Source of the DNA: Pseudoxanthomonas suwonensis 11-1
Lineage (GTDB): Bacteria; Pseudomonadota; Gammaproteobacteria; Xanthomonadales; Xanthomonadaceae
DNA: 64,000 nt
Assembly (NCBI RefSeq): GCF_000185965.1
Contig: NC_014924.1
Location: 2,604,001-2,668,000, forward strand
Reading direction: 5' to 3'
Below are positions 1 through 8,630 of the stretch, one piece after another. Within the stretch, counting starts at the first letter, position 1; each line of letters begins with the position of its first letter. Below the pieces are notes generated by a model. It saw nothing but the letters and a program-made list of their open reading frames with translations, did not search any database and had not been told where the DNA came from. The position numbers were made by a program, and so were the translations under genes.

Positions 1-799
1 ACTGCTGGAGCGCGAGCGTCCGGGGCATATCGCCATCGCCTTCGACGAGGCGCTGGACAGCTGCTTCCGCCACCGCATCTACCCGGCCTACAAGGGCAAC
101 CGCGAGCCGGCGCCGGACGAGTTGCGCCGCCAGTTCGCCCACTGCAAGGCGCTGTGCGCGGCGCTGGGGCTGGCCGTCCTGGCGCACACCGAATACGAGG
201 CCGACGACCTGATCGGCACGGCCCTGTATCGCGCCCGCCCGGCCGGCTTCCGCGGGGTGATCGTCTCGGCCGACAAGGACCTGTCCCAGCTGCTGGGCGA
301 GCACGACGAGCAGTGGGACTTCGCCCGCGGCCTGCGCTGGGGCGCGGCCGGGGTGAAGGCCCGCCACGGCGTGCACGCGCACCAGATCGCGGACTACCTG
401 GCCCTGACCGGCGACGCGGTGGACAACATCCCCGGCGTGGGCGGCATCGGCGCCAAGACCGCGGCGATCCTGCTGTCCCACTTCGGCAGCCTGGACGAAC
501 TGCTGGCGCGGGTGGACGAGGTCGCCTTCCTGCGCCTGCGCGGTGCCGCCCAGGTCGCGGCGCGGCTGCGCGAGCAGCGCGAGCTGGCCCTGCTGTTCCG
601 CCAGCTGACCACCATCGCCTGCGATGCCCCGCTGGGGTATGCCGAAGCGGCCACGCCGCGCGGCGAGGCCGACCCGGAAATGCTCGACGCCCTGGCCAAT
701 ACCCTGCGCTTCGGACCGATGACCCGGCGCCGGCTGCGCATGGCCGCCGGGCTGGAAGAGCAGGCGCCGCCCGCCTGGCATCCGGGCGCCCCGGCCTGA
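1..799 (+). CDS. 5'-3' exonuclease / flap endonuclease-like protein (5' end missing)
   Basis: The reading frame is open from base 2, so the N-terminus lies outside the window; about 265 residues are visible. It reads as the 5'-3' exonuclease domain family (the Pol I N-terminal/ExoIX type), which binds branched or flapped DNA and cuts with divalent metals. Visible features are the metal-binding stretches AFDEALDSCFR and EYEADDLIG, the SADKDLSQLL motif, and the helix-hairpin-helix-like DNA-binding run GDAVDNIPGVGGIGAKTA. There is no polymerase domain, because the protein ends soon after the H3TH region, so this is a stand-alone nuclease and not polA. It stops 52 bases before a Nudix gene on the same strand. 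Family assignment is firm; the exact paralogue (Xni-like or other) is not. Confidence 0.85.
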   Translation, partial: LLERERPGHIAIAFDEALDSCFRHRIYPAYKGNREPAPDELRRQFAHCKALCAALGLAVLAHTEYEADDLIGTALYRARPAGFRGVIVSADKDLSQLLGEHDEQWDFARGLRWGAAGVKARHGVHAHQIADYLALTGDAVDNIPGVGGIGAKTAAILLSHFGSLDELLARVDEVAFLRLRGAAQVAARLREQRELALLFRQLTTIACDAPLGYAEAATPRGEADPEMLDALANTLRFGPMTRRRLRMAAGLEEQAPPAWHPGAPA

Positions 800-815
800 G
801 CCGCGTCCGGCGCGG

Positions 816-845
816 CTGACGCACCCGGCCGTTCCGGCTTAGCAT
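816..845 (+). promoter_or_regulatory. Possible promoter of the Nudix gene at 852
   Basis: CTGACG (816-821), an 18-base gap and TAGCAT (840-845). The -10-like hexamer ends only six bases before the ATG at 852, so the transcript could start at the start codon itself. No Shine-Dalgarno sequence is visible. Weak prediction by eye. Confidence 0.3.
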
Positions 846-851
846 CGGCGC

Positions 852-1409
852 ATGGATACCAATGACAGGGACGCGCCGCGCGTCGTCTACGAAGGCAAGT
901 ACCAGCGCATGGTCGTGCGCGGGACCTGGGAATACTCCGAACGCACCCATGCCGGCGGGCTGGCCGCGATCATCGTCGCGGTGACCCCGGACGACCGCGT
1001 GCTGTTCGTCGAACAGTTCCGGGTGCCGCTGCAGGCACGCACCATCGAGATGCCGGCCGGCCTGGTCGGCGACATCGATGCCGGCGAGTCGATCGAGGTT
1101 TCCGCGGTGCGCGAGCTTGAAGAGGAAACCGGCTGGACCGCGGAGCACGCCGAGGTGCTGCTGGTCGGCCCCACCTCCTCCGGCGCCAGCAGCGAGAAGG
1201 TCGCCTTCGTGCGCGCCACCGGGCTGCGCAAGGTCGGCGCCGGCGGCGGCGACGCCAGCGAGGACATCACCGTGCACGAGGTCCCGCGCGCTTCGGCCGC
1301 GGCCTGGCTGGTCGGGAAGATGCGCGCCGGCTACCAGCTGGACGCCAAGCTCTGGGCCGGGCTGTGGATGATCGAGCACGAACTCGACGGAACCCCGCGT
1401 GCCCCCTGA
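852..1409 (+). CDS. Nudix hydrolase, ADP-ribose pyrophosphatase-like
   Basis: A 185-residue Nudix protein that probably hydrolyses a nucleoside diphosphate linked to another moiety, such as ADP-ribose. A complete Nudix box (G-x5-E-x7-RELEEETGW) begins near residue 77, preceded by the usual EQFRVPL strand and the EMPAGLVGD lead-in typical of ADP-ribose pyrophosphatases. The ATG at 852 has no obvious ribosome-binding site but sits directly behind a -10-like TAGCAT. The last 11 bases overlap the next gene, suggesting co-translation with the N-formylglutamate hydrolase. The family is certain; the substrate is inferred. Confidence 0.88.
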   Translation: MDTNDRDAPRVVYEGKYQRMVVRGTWEYSERTHAGGLAAIIVAVTPDDRVLFVEQFRVPLQARTIEMPAGLVGDIDAGESIEVSAVRELEEETGWTAEHAEVLLVGPTSSGASSEKVAFVRATGLRKVGAGGGDASEDITVHEVPRASAAAWLVGKMRAGYQLDAKLWAGLWMIEHELDGTPRAP

Positions 1410-2187
1410 TCCCCGCGCCGGCATGCAGCTGCTCCAGGAAGGCGACCCGGCACCGCTGGAACTGCTCCACCCGCAGGGCCGCTCGCCCTGGCTGTTCGTG
1501 GTCGACCACGCCGGCCAGGCCATCCCGCGCGCGCTCGGGGACCTCCGCCTGCCCCCGGGCGGGATCGACCGCCATATCGGCTGGGACATCGGCATCGCCG
1601 GCGTTGCCCGGCAGCTGGCCGGCCTGCTCGACGCCTGGACCATCCTGCAGCCGTACTCGCGGCTGGTGATCGACTGCAACCGGCCGCCGGAATCGCCGAC
1701 CTCGATCGTCGAGGCCAGCGACGGCACCGCGGTACCGGCCAACCTGGGCCTGGCCGACGAAGCCCGCGCCGCGCGCCAGCTGGAAATCTTCAAGCCGTAC
1801 CACGACACCATCGCCGCGGCGCTGGACCAGCGCGCGGCCCAGGGCCGCCCGACCCTGCTGGCGACCCTGCACAGCTTCACCCCGGCGATGGCCGGGTTCG
1901 AGCGGCCGTGGCACTGCGGCGTGCTCTACCACCGCCATACCGCCCTGCCGCACGCCCTGCTCGCGGCCCTGCGCGCGGAGGGCGACCTGGTGGTCGGCGA
2001 CAACCAGCCCTACGCGGTGACCGCGACCAGCGACTACGCGATCCCGGTCCACGGCGAGGCCCGCGGCCTGCCACACGTGGAGCTGGAGATCCGCCAGGAC
2101 CTGATCGCCGACGAGGCCGGGCAGCTGCTGTGGGCGCAGCGGCTGGCGCGCATCCTCCCGGCGCTGGAAACCGGCTTCACCAGCTGA
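1399..2187 (+). CDS. N-formylglutamate amidohydrolase family protein
   Basis: A 262-residue protein of the N-formylglutamate amidohydrolase (FGase) family, metal-dependent amidases related to zinc carboxypeptidases. Family-typical pieces are FVVDHAGQAIP near residue 35, DRHIGWDIG near residue 57, a central LHSFTP motif, and NQPYAVTATSDYAIPVHGE. In histidine degradation such enzymes hydrolyse N-formyl-L-glutamate, but no other hut gene is nearby, so a different N-acyl substrate is possible. The GTG start at 1399 overlaps the upstream Nudix gene by 11 bases. An ATG at 1423 is an alternative start. Confidence 0.82.
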   Translation: MPPDPRAGMQLLQEGDPAPLELLHPQGRSPWLFVVDHAGQAIPRALGDLRLPPGGIDRHIGWDIGIAGVARQLAGLLDAWTILQPYSRLVIDCNRPPESPTSIVEASDGTAVPANLGLADEARAARQLEIFKPYHDTIAAALDQRAAQGRPTLLATLHSFTPAMAGFERPWHCGVLYHRHTALPHALLAALRAEGDLVVGDNQPYAVTATSDYAIPVHGEARGLPHVELEIRQDLIADEAGQLLWAQRLARILPALETGFTS

Positions 2188-2212
2188 ACGCACCGGCAAT
2201 GTCGGTCCACCC

Positions 2213-2234
2213 CCGGCGGAAACGTTTCCACCGG
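2213..2234. promoter_or_regulatory. Palindrome resembling a LacI-family operator
   Basis: A 22-base palindrome with one mismatched pair, centred on GGAAACGTTTCC at 2218-2229 and flanked by CCGG and its partner. A central CG inside AAACGTTT is characteristic of LacI/GalR-family operators. It lies between the amidohydrolase stop and the lipoprotein gene at 2297. It has no loop and no T-run, so it is a poor intrinsic terminator. Confidence 0.4.
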
Positions 2235-2296
2235 TCTCGTCCGATGGCGGCCGCATCCGGCATACTCGCCCGGCCCTCCTGTTCCACCGAGTCACC

Positions 2297-3034
2297 ATGC
2301 CAGGCCATCGCTCCATCGCTCCGTTCGCCCTGCTGGTCCTGCTGACCGGATGCGCCTTCGGTCGCAGCGTGCCGGACCGTTCGGCGTTCGAGACCTTCGA
2401 ATCGTCCAACACGTATTCGCGCAGCTTCGACCACTCGCCGGGCCAGACCTGCGAGGCCGCGCGCCGCGCGCTGCTGAGCCAGGGTTTCGTGGTCGGGCGC
2501 GCCGAGGCCGACGTGGTCGAGGCACGCAAGTACTTCCAGCACGACGACAGCCACGAGCAGGTCGAGTTCCGCGCGGTGTGCATGCCGCAGCTGCGCGGCG
2601 ACCAGCAGACCGTGGTGTTCGTCAACGCCGTGCAGGACCGCTACGTGCTCCGCCGCAACAACACCTCGGCCAGCCTGGGCGTGAGCGCGCTGGGTTCGGT
2701 GTCGCTGCCGATCGGTTCGACCGAGGATTCGCTGGTCAAGGTGGCCAGCGAGACCCTGCAGGATTCGACCTTCTACAAGCGGTTCTTCGGCGTGCTCGAG
2801 CGCTTCCTGCCGGAGGAGATCGAGCGCCCGGCCAAGCCGGCGGCACAGGTGCAGCCGATGCTGTTCCCGATGCCGCAGTACCCGCAACCGACCCCTGGCG
2901 AACTACCCGGCGCGCTGCGGATCGAGGAGCTGCCGGCGCCGCCGCCAGCCACCCCGGCCGAAACACCGGCTGCCGCGCCCGCGGTGCCGGTACTGGAACC
3001 CGCGCCCGTGGAGCGGCCGCCGTCCGGCGAGTAG
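2297..3034 (+). CDS. DUF2242 lipoprotein
   Basis: A 245-residue protein with a short basic N-terminus, a hydrophobic stretch and a lipobox (LLTGC) with the cysteine near residue 17, so it is most likely an envelope lipoprotein. The body matches my memory of the DUF2242 family (FETFESSNTYSRSF followed by a CEAARRALLSQGF helix). The C-terminal 60 or so residues are rich in Pro, Ala and Glu and look disordered. The function is unknown. It stands alone, downstream of a LacI-type palindrome at 2213-2234, and ends 60 bases before the convergent proline iminopeptidase gene. Confidence 0.75.
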   Translation: MPGHRSIAPFALLVLLTGCAFGRSVPDRSAFETFESSNTYSRSFDHSPGQTCEAARRALLSQGFVVGRAEADVVEARKYFQHDDSHEQVEFRAVCMPQLRGDQQTVVFVNAVQDRYVLRRNNTSASLGVSALGSVSLPIGSTEDSLVKVASETLQDSTFYKRFFGVLERFLPEEIERPAKPAAQVQPMLFPMPQYPQPTPGELPGALRIEELPAPPPATPAETPAAAPAVPVLEPAPVERPPSGE

Positions 3035-3042
3035 ACGGGGGA

Positions 3043-3068
3043 TCGCCGACGGCATGATGGCCGCCGGC
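3043..3068. terminator. Weak hairpin between convergent genes
   Basis: GCCGACGGC and GCCGCCGGC can pair around an ATGATG loop with one mismatch. It lies between the convergent DUF2242 and proline iminopeptidase genes. There is no strong T-run, so a terminator role is tentative. Confidence 0.3.
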
Positions 3069-3093
3069 AAACATCACTGCGGCAGCCCGGACC

Positions 3094-4035
3094 TCAGGCG
3101 AACGCGTCGGTCGCCCGTACCAGCGCGTCCACGTTCTCGGCCTCGAACGCGGAGTGGCCCGAGGCCGGCGTGATCTGGAGCCTGGCCTTCGGCCAGGCCT
3201 TGTGCAGGTCCCAGGCGTTCTGCAGAGGGCAGACCACGTCGTAGCGGCCGTGCACGATCACGCCGGGGATGTCGGCGATGCGGTGCGCATCGCGCAGCAG
3301 CTGGTCCTCGACCTCGAAGAAGCCGCCGTTGACGAAGTAGTGGTTCTCGATCCGGGCGAAGGCCAGGGCGAACTGCGGATCCTCGTGGCTGTTGACGAAG
3401 TCGTCGTCGACGTGGAGGAAGCTGGTCGCGCCTTCCCACACGCTCCAGGCCTTCGCCGCGGCCAGGCGGGTGGCCTCGTCCTCGCTGGTCAGGCGGCGGT
3501 GGAAGGCCGAGATCAGGTCATGCCGCTCCACCGGCGGGATTGCCTTGACGTAGTGCTCCCACGCATCCGGGAACAGGCGGTTGGCGCCCTCCTGGTAGAA
3601 CCACTCCAGCTCCCAGCGGCGCAGCATGAAAATGCCGCGCAGGACCAGCTCGGTAACCCGCTGCGGATGGGTCTCGGCATAGGCCAGGGCCAGGGTCGAG
3701 CCCCAGCTGCCACCGAACACCTGCCAGCGCTCGATGCCCAGCTTCTCGCGCAGCTTCTCGATGTCGGCGACCACGTCCCAGGTGGTGTTGTCGACCAGGT
3801 CGGCGTGCGGGGTCGAGCGGCCGGAGCCACGCTGGTCGAACAGGACGATGCGGTACTTCGCCGGGTCGTGGAAACGGCGCATCTTCGCGGTGCAGCCGCC
3901 GCCGGGGCCGCCGTGCAGCATCACCACCGGCTTGCCGTCCGGGTTGCCGCACTCCTCGAAGTACAGCTCGTGGCGATCATCGACCTTCAAGGTGCCGGTC
4001 GAATACGGTTCGATCTCGGGGTACAGGCTGCGCAT
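3094..4035 (-). CDS. pip: Proline iminopeptidase
   Basis: A 313-residue alpha/beta-hydrolase that removes N-terminal proline from peptides in the cytoplasm. It carries the oxyanion-hole motif MLHGGPGGG, the nucleophile elbow GGSWGS, the DQRGSGRS strand typical of this family, and a late GRYDVVCP aspartate region with a C-terminal catalytic histidine in SGHSAFE. I chose the ATG at 4035 because AAGGAA sits a few bases upstream and the protein then begins MRSLYPEIEPY, as in relatives. An in-frame ATG at 4065 would add ten residues. Length is normal for the family. Confidence 0.93.
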   Translation of the reverse strand: MRSLYPEIEPYSTGTLKVDDRHELYFEECGNPDGKPVVMLHGGPGGGCTAKMRRFHDPAKYRIVLFDQRGSGRSTPHADLVDNTTWDVVADIEKLREKLGIERWQVFGGSWGSTLALAYAETHPQRVTELVLRGIFMLRRWELEWFYQEGANRLFPDAWEHYVKAIPPVERHDLISAFHRRLTSEDEATRLAAAKAWSVWEGATSFLHVDDDFVNSHEDPQFALAFARIENHYFVNGGFFEVEDQLLRDAHRIADIPGVIVHGRYDVVCPLQNAWDLHKAWPKARLQITPASGHSAFEAENVDALVRATDAFA

Positions 4036-4103
4036 GCGGGATTCCTTGCGGCTGAAAGCATCCATTGTATCGGGCCGCCCATGGCCGTCCCTGGAAGGGT
4101 GCC

Positions 4104-4943
4104 TCAGCCCGGGCGACGCCCCAGGCTGACCCGGTCGCGCTGCTCCAGGTCCTGCGCGGTGGCGACCTCGACGAAGCCGGCCTGCTCCAGCAGTGCCCGT
4201 ACCGCAGCACCCTGGTCATAGCCATGTTCCAGCAGCAGCCAGCCGCCGGGAACCAGGTGGTCCGGCGCGGTCGCCACGATGGTGCGGATCGCATCCAGCC
4301 CGTCGGCGCCGGAGGACAGCGCGCGCGCCGGCTCGTGGCGCAGGTCGCCCTCGGACAGGTGCCGGTCGCCCTCGGCGATATACGGCGGGTTGCTGGCGAC
4401 CAGGTCGAAGCGGTCGCGACCCAGGGCCTGGCACCAGTCGCCACGGCGGAACCAGACGTTGCCCACGCCATTGGCCTGGGCATTGCGCACCGCCACCGCC
4501 AGCGTGGCCTTGGCCACGTCGGTGGCGACCACCGCCGCCAGCGGGCGCTCGCTGGCGATGGCCAGGGCGATGGCTCCGGTGCCGGTGCCCAGGTCGGCCA
4601 CCCGCACCGGCTCGTCAACCGGGAGGCGCCCCAACGCCAGCTCGACCAGCAGTTCGGTTTCCGGGCGCGGGATCAGGGTTTCGGGGGTGGTTTCCAGGTC
4701 CAGCGTCCAGAAACCGCGGTGCCCGGTCAGGTAGGCCACCGGTTCGCCGGCCAGCCTGCGCCCTAGCAGGGCGCGATAGGCCTCGGCTTTCGCCGGGTCC
4801 ACCGGGTCGTCGCCGTGGGCGAACAGCCAGGCGCGGTCCTGTTGCAGGGCATGCAGGAGCAGGGGCTCGGCGTCTTCCCGCGGCAGGCGGCCATTGGCTT
4901 CGCCGAGGAGGGTTTTCGGGGTGGGAGCTTGGGATTGTTCCAT
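4104..4943 (-). CDS. prmC: Release factor glutamine methyltransferase PrmC
   Basis: A 279-residue SAM-dependent methyltransferase that modifies the GGQ glutamine of peptide-chain release factors RF1 and RF2. It has the helical N-terminal domain with the linker [14 protein letters not shown] motif [14 protein letters not shown], and the catalytic SNPPYI motif near residue 183. The gene stands alone instead of next to prfA. It starts 175 bases from the divergent ahpC, so the peroxide-regulated intergenic region lies directly upstream of it as well. Confidence 0.93.
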   Translation of the reverse strand: MEQSQAPTPKTLLGEANGRLPREDAEPLLLHALQQDRAWLFAHGDDPVDPAKAEAYRALLGRRLAGEPVAYLTGHRGFWTLDLETTPETLIPRPETELLVELALGRLPVDEPVRVADLGTGTGAIALAIASERPLAAVVATDVAKATLAVAVRNAQANGVGNVWFRRGDWCQALGRDRFDLVASNPPYIAEGDRHLSEGDLRHEPARALSSGADGLDAIRTIVATAPDHLVPGGWLLLEHGYDQGAAVRALLEQAGFVEVATAQDLEQRDRVSLGRRPG

Positions 4944-5014
4944 CGCGCCACCATGAACGAGGCCGGGCAGATTGCCAATGGGTCGCAGGATCAGATGAGA
5001 ATCCTGCGGTCTTG

Positions 5015-5051
5015 ATAGACAAGATCTATCTATCCAATCCTATCAATTGAT
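5015..5051 (+). promoter_or_regulatory. Candidate OxyR binding site upstream of ahpC
   Basis: The spacing fits the OxyR pattern of four tetranucleotides separated by seven bases. The first half is perfect, ATAG (5015-5018), N7, CTAT (5026-5029). The second half is weak, ATCC (5037-5040), N7, TGAT (5048-5051). It ends at the edge of the putative -35 element of ahpC, the usual position for OxyR activation. Confidence 0.6.
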
Positions 5052-5080
5052 TTGCCCTGCCTATCACGAACGCCTAGCAT
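5052..5080 (+). promoter_or_regulatory. Putative ahpC promoter
   Basis: TTGCCC (5052-5057), a 17-base spacer and TAGCAT (5075-5080), just downstream of the OxyR-like box. The leader to the ahpC ATG would be about 30 bases and contains a strong GAGAGAGGA ribosome-binding site. Confidence 0.5.
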
Positions 5081-5118
5081 GGCGTCTCAGTTTTCCACCC
5101 CAACGCGAGAGAGGACCC

Positions 5119-5682
5119 ATGTCCCTGATCAACACCGCTGTCCAGCCCTTCAAGGCCAATGCCTTCCGCAACGGCGAGTTCATCGAAGTCACCGATGCCG
5201 ACCTGAAGGGCAAGTGGTCGGTCGTGATCTTCATGCCGGCTGCCTTCACCTTCAACTGCCCGACCGAGGTCGAGGACGCCGCCGACAACTACGCCGAGTT
5301 CCAGAAGGCCGGTGCCGAGGTCTACATCGTGACCACCGACACCCACTTCTCGCACAAGGTGTGGCACGAGACCTCGCCGGCGGTTGGCAAGGCCCAGTTC
5401 CCGCTGGTCGGCGACCCGACCCACCAGCTGACCCGCGCTTTCGGCGTGCACATCGAGGAAGAAGGCCTGGCCCTGCGCGGCACCTTCATCATCAACCCGG
5501 AAGGCGTGATCAAGACCCTCGAGATCCACGACAACGCCATCGCCCGCGACGTCTCCGAGACCCTGCGCAAGCTGAAGGCTGCCCAGTTCGTCGCCGCCAA
5601 CCCGGGCCAGGTCTGCCCGGCCAAGTGGAAGGAAGGCGCCAAGACCATTGCTCCGTCGCTGGACCTGGTCGGCAAGATCTAA
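5119..5682 (+). CDS. ahpC: Alkyl hydroperoxide reductase subunit C (2-Cys peroxiredoxin)
   Basis: A 187-residue typical 2-Cys peroxiredoxin that reduces H2O2 and organic peroxides in the cytoplasm and is re-reduced by AhpF. The peroxidatic cysteine lies in FTFNCPTEV near residue 47 and the resolving cysteine in GQVCPAKW near residue 166. The ATG at 5119 follows a strong GAGAGAGGA ribosome-binding site. It is the first gene of ahpC-ahpF-oxyR, an order known from Xanthomonas. An OxyR-like box and promoter lie upstream. A hairpin just after the stop may keep ahpC mRNA more abundant than ahpF mRNA. Confidence 0.97.
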   Translation: MSLINTAVQPFKANAFRNGEFIEVTDADLKGKWSVVIFMPAAFTFNCPTEVEDAADNYAEFQKAGAEVYIVTTDTHFSHKVWHETSPAVGKAQFPLVGDPTHQLTRAFGVHIEEEGLALRGTFIINPEGVIKTLEIHDNAIARDVSETLRKLKAAQFVAANPGQVCPAKWKEGAKTIAPSLDLVGKI

Positions 5683-5691
5683 GCCGTACCC

Positions 5692-5710
5692 GCCCCGGCC
5701 TCGCCGGGGC
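5692..5710 (+). terminator. Hairpin between ahpC and ahpF (partial terminator or mRNA stabiliser)
   Basis: GCCCCGGC (5692-5699), CTC loop, GCCGGGGC (5703-5710): a perfect 8-bp stem ten bases after the ahpC stop. There is no T-run, so read-through into ahpF is expected. Such a hairpin could protect the 3' end of ahpC mRNA or attenuate transcription. The rest of the 221-base gap shows nothing else I recognise. Confidence 0.5.
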
Positions 5711-5903
5711 ATCCCTCCCCTGCCCTACGGCGGGGGAGTGGACCGGAGCCATCGCGCCCACGCAGCCGCCCGCGCGGCACGCCACGCAGGCAGCGTCGGC
5801 TCCGGTCCACTTCCCCATCCACTGGCACCCGCCGCGAGCGGGCGCCATGGTGGCGGCTTGCCCGCCGCCAGACCCTCGCAATCCCTACCGGAGTTCGCCA
5901 CCG

Positions 5904-7496
5904 ATGTTGGACGCCAACCTCAAGACCCAGCTGCAGGCCTATCTGGAACGCCTGACCCGCCCGGTGCACCTGATCGCCTCGCTGGACGACAGCGCCGGCT
6001 CGAAGGAGATGCTGGAGCTGCTGCAGGACATCGAAGGCCTGTCGCCGCAGGTGAGCCTTGAAGTGCGCCGCGACGACGCCGAGCGCAAGCCGTCCTTCGC
6101 CATCACCAGCCCGGGCCAGGACATCAACCTGCGCTTCGCCGGCCTGCCGATGGGCCACGAGTTCACCTCGCTGGTGCTGGCCCTGCTGCAGGTGGGTGGC
6201 CATCCGTCCAAGGCCGCGGCCGACGTGATCGAGCAGGTGAAGTCGCTGGAAGGCGAGTTCCGCTTCGAGACCTATTTCTCGCTGTCCTGCCAGAACTGCC
6301 CGGACGTGGTGCAGGCGCTGAACCTGATGGCGGTGCTGAATCCCAACATCAGGCACGTGGCCATCGACGGCGCCCTGTTCCAGGAGGAAGTCGAGCAACG
6401 CCAGGTGATGTCGGTGCCGACCATCTACCTCAACGGCGAGGTCTTCGCCGCCGGCCGCATGGGCCTGGAGGAGATCGTCGCCAAGCTCGATACCGGCGCG
6501 GAGGAGCGCGAGGCCGGGAAGATCGCGAAGAAGGCCCCGTTCGACGTGCTGGTCGTCGGCGGTGGCCCGGCCGGTGCCGCGGCGGCGATCTATGCCGCGC
6601 GCAAGGGCATCCGCACCGGCGTGGCAGCCGAGCGTTTCGGCGGCCAGGTGCTGGACACCATGGCGATCGAGAACTTCATCTCCGTGCAGCACACCGAGGG
6701 CCCGAAGCTGGCCGCGGCGCTGGAGCAGCACGTGCGCGAGTACGAAGTCGACGTGATGAACCTGCAGCGCGCGCAGGCCCTGGTCCCGGCCGGCGCCGAC
6801 GGCCTGGTCGAAGTGAAGCTGGCCAACGGCGCCTCGCTGAAGTCGAAGACCGTGATCCTGTCCACCGGCGCGCGCTGGCGGCAGATGAACGTGCCTGGCG
6901 AGGACCAGTACCGCAACAAGGGCGTGGCCTACTGCCCGCACTGCGACGGCCCGCTGTTCAAGGGCAAGCGCGTGGCGGTGATCGGCGGCGGCAACTCCGG
7001 CGTCGAGGCGGCCATCGACCTGGCCGGCATCGTCGCGCACGTCACCCTGTTCGAGTTCGACTCGAAGCTGCGTGCGGACGAAGTGCTGCAGCGCAAGCTG
7101 CGCAGCCTGCCCAACGTGACCATCATCACCAGTGCCCAGACCACCGAGGTGCTGGGCGACGGCCAGAAGGTCACCGGCCTGGTCTACAAGGATCGCGCCG
7201 GCGGCGACAGCCACCGCGTCGAACTGGAGGGCATCTTCGTGCAGATCGGCCTGCTGCCCAACACCGAGTGGCTCAAGGGCACGGTGGAGCTGAGCCCGCG
7301 CGGCGAGATCGTGGTCGACGACCGCGGCCAGACCAGCGTCCCGGGCGTGTTCGCCGCCGGCGACTGCACCACCGTGCCGTACAAGCAGATCGTGATCGCG
7401 ATGGGCGAAGGCGCCAAGGCGTCGCTGGCCGCGTTCGACCACCTGATCCGCACCTCGGCCCCCGCCACCGCCCCCGCGGAGGAAATCGGCGCCTGA
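5904..7496 (+). CDS. ahpF: Alkyl hydroperoxide reductase subunit F
   Basis: A 530-residue FAD/NAD(P)H:disulfide oxidoreductase that passes electrons from NADH to AhpC. The N-terminal part is the double thioredoxin-fold domain with CQNC near residue 129. Then come a Rossmann FAD site [12 protein letters not shown] near residue 216, the redox-active CPHC near residue 345, an NAD-binding [12 protein letters not shown], and the C-terminal FAD motif [13 protein letters not shown]. Length and domain order are standard. The ATG at 5904 begins [10 protein letters not shown] as in relatives; an open frame extends far upstream but overlaps ahpC. Confidence 0.96.
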   Translation: MLDANLKTQLQAYLERLTRPVHLIASLDDSAGSKEMLELLQDIEGLSPQVSLEVRRDDAERKPSFAITSPGQDINLRFAGLPMGHEFTSLVLALLQVGGHPSKAAADVIEQVKSLEGEFRFETYFSLSCQNCPDVVQALNLMAVLNPNIRHVAIDGALFQEEVEQRQVMSVPTIYLNGEVFAAGRMGLEEIVAKLDTGAEEREAGKIAKKAPFDVLVVGGGPAGAAAAIYAARKGIRTGVAAERFGGQVLDTMAIENFISVQHTEGPKLAAALEQHVREYEVDVMNLQRAQALVPAGADGLVEVKLANGASLKSKTVILSTGARWRQMNVPGEDQYRNKGVAYCPHCDGPLFKGKRVAVIGGGNSGVEAAIDLAGIVAHVTLFEFDSKLRADEVLQRKLRSLPNVTIITSAQTTEVLGDGQKVTGLVYKDRAGGDSHRVELEGIFVQIGLLPNTEWLKGTVELSPRGEIVVDDRGQTSVPGVFAAGDCTTVPYKQIVIAMGEGAKASLAAFDHLIRTSAPATAPAEEIGA

Positions 7497-7548
7497 GGCA
7501 ACGGGGCGGACCCAGGTTCGCCCCGCGGTTTCCGCCCGGACCAAGGCA

Positions 7549-8496
7549 ATGAATCTCCGCGACCTCAAATACCTGGTGGCCCTGGCCGACCACAAGCACT
7601 TCGGCCGCGCGGCCGCGGCCTGCTTCGTCAGCCAGCCCACCCTGTCCACCCAGATCCGCAAGCTGGAGGACGAGCTGGGCGTGCCACTGGTGGAGCGCGC
7701 GCCGCGCAAGGTGATGCTCACGCCGGCCGGCCGGGAAGCCGCCGACCGCGCCCGCCGCATCGTGGCCGAGGTCGAGCAGATGAAGGAAGCCGCGCGCCGC
7801 AGCCAGGACCCGGAAGCGGGCACGGTGCGGCTTGGCATCTTCCCCACCCTCGCCCCCTACCTGCTGCCGCACGTCATCCCCCGCGTGCGTGAGCGCTTCC
7901 CCCACCTCGAGCTGCTGCTGGTGGAGGAGAAGAGCGACGAGCTGCTCACCCGCCTGCGCGAAGGCCGGCTGGACGCGGCGATCCTGGCCCTGCCGGTGCT
8001 CGACGACCAGCTGCACACCGAGTTCCTGTTCGAGGAACCGTTCGTGCTCGCTGTGCCGGGCCAGCATCCGCTGGCGAGCCGTTCCAGCCTGACCCTGGGC
8101 GAGCTGTCCGAGCAGCGCCTGCTGTTGCTGGAGGACGGCCACTGCCTGCGCGAGCAGGCGCTGGACGTGTGCCGCCTCTCCGGCGCGCACGAGAAGACCG
8201 GGTTCCGCGCCACCAGCCTGGAAACCCTGCGGCAGATGGTCGCGGCCAACGTCGGCGCCACCCTGCTGCCGATGCTGGCGGTGAAGCCGCCGGTGGCGCA
8301 GTCGGACAACATCCACCTGGTGGGTTTCTCCGACTCGCACCCGAGCCGCAGCCTGGCCATGGCGTGGCGCCGCAGCTCGGCCATGGGCAGCTTCCTGGTG
8401 CGCCTGGCCGCGGTGGTCGGCGACCTGCCGCTGGACCTGCTGGCGCCCCTGCCGGTGCCGACGCACGTGGCGGAAGCGGAAGCCGCGCGCGCCTGA
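7549..8496 (+). CDS. oxyR: Hydrogen peroxide-sensing regulator OxyR
   Basis: A 315-residue LysR-type regulator. The N-terminal winged helix-turn-helix spans residues 1-60 (LKYLVALADHKHFGRAA, SQPTLSTQIRKLE). The regulatory domain keeps the two redox cysteines in GHCLREQALDVC, the C199/C208 pair of OxyR. Oxidation forms the disulfide that activates peroxide-defence genes, here probably including the upstream ahpC through the box at 5015-5051. It is 52 bases after ahpF and likely co-transcribed. A hairpin with a T-rich tail follows at 8599-8630. Confidence 0.96.
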   Translation: MNLRDLKYLVALADHKHFGRAAAACFVSQPTLSTQIRKLEDELGVPLVERAPRKVMLTPAGREAADRARRIVAEVEQMKEAARRSQDPEAGTVRLGIFPTLAPYLLPHVIPRVRERFPHLELLLVEEKSDELLTRLREGRLDAAILALPVLDDQLHTEFLFEEPFVLAVPGQHPLASRSSLTLGELSEQRLLLLEDGHCLREQALDVCRLSGAHEKTGFRATSLETLRQMVAANVGATLLPMLAVKPPVAQSDNIHLVGFSDSHPSRSLAMAWRRSSAMGSFLVRLAAVVGDLPLDLLAPLPVPTHVAEAEAARA

Positions 8497-8548
8497 GACC
8501 CGTGGCGCCGGGTACTGCCAGCCACGCCGGCACGATGCGCGCAAGCGC

Positions 8549-8577
8549 TTGATTCCGTTCCCGTTCCGGGCTACGGT
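8549..8577 (+). promoter_or_regulatory. Putative promoter upstream of rnk
   Basis: TTGATT (8549-8554), a 17-base spacer and TACGGT (8572-8577). Transcription would start near 8584, just before the terminator hairpin at 8599-8630, leaving about 45 bases before that hairpin. Confidence 0.4.
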
Positions 8578-8598
8578 GGGGCCACAACCTGTTTAGCC

Positions 8599-8630
8599 AA
8601 GGCGGAGCGGAAACGCGCCGCCTTTTCTTC
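8599..8630 (+). terminator. Intrinsic terminator between oxyR and rnk
   Basis: AAGGCGG (8599-8605) pairs with CCGCCTT (8618-8624). After one mismatch, GCG/CGC closes a GAAA tetraloop, and the stem is followed by TTCTTC. It probably ends the ahpC-ahpF-oxyR transcript. It also lies between a promoter-like sequence and rnk, so it could attenuate rnk. Confidence 0.7.
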
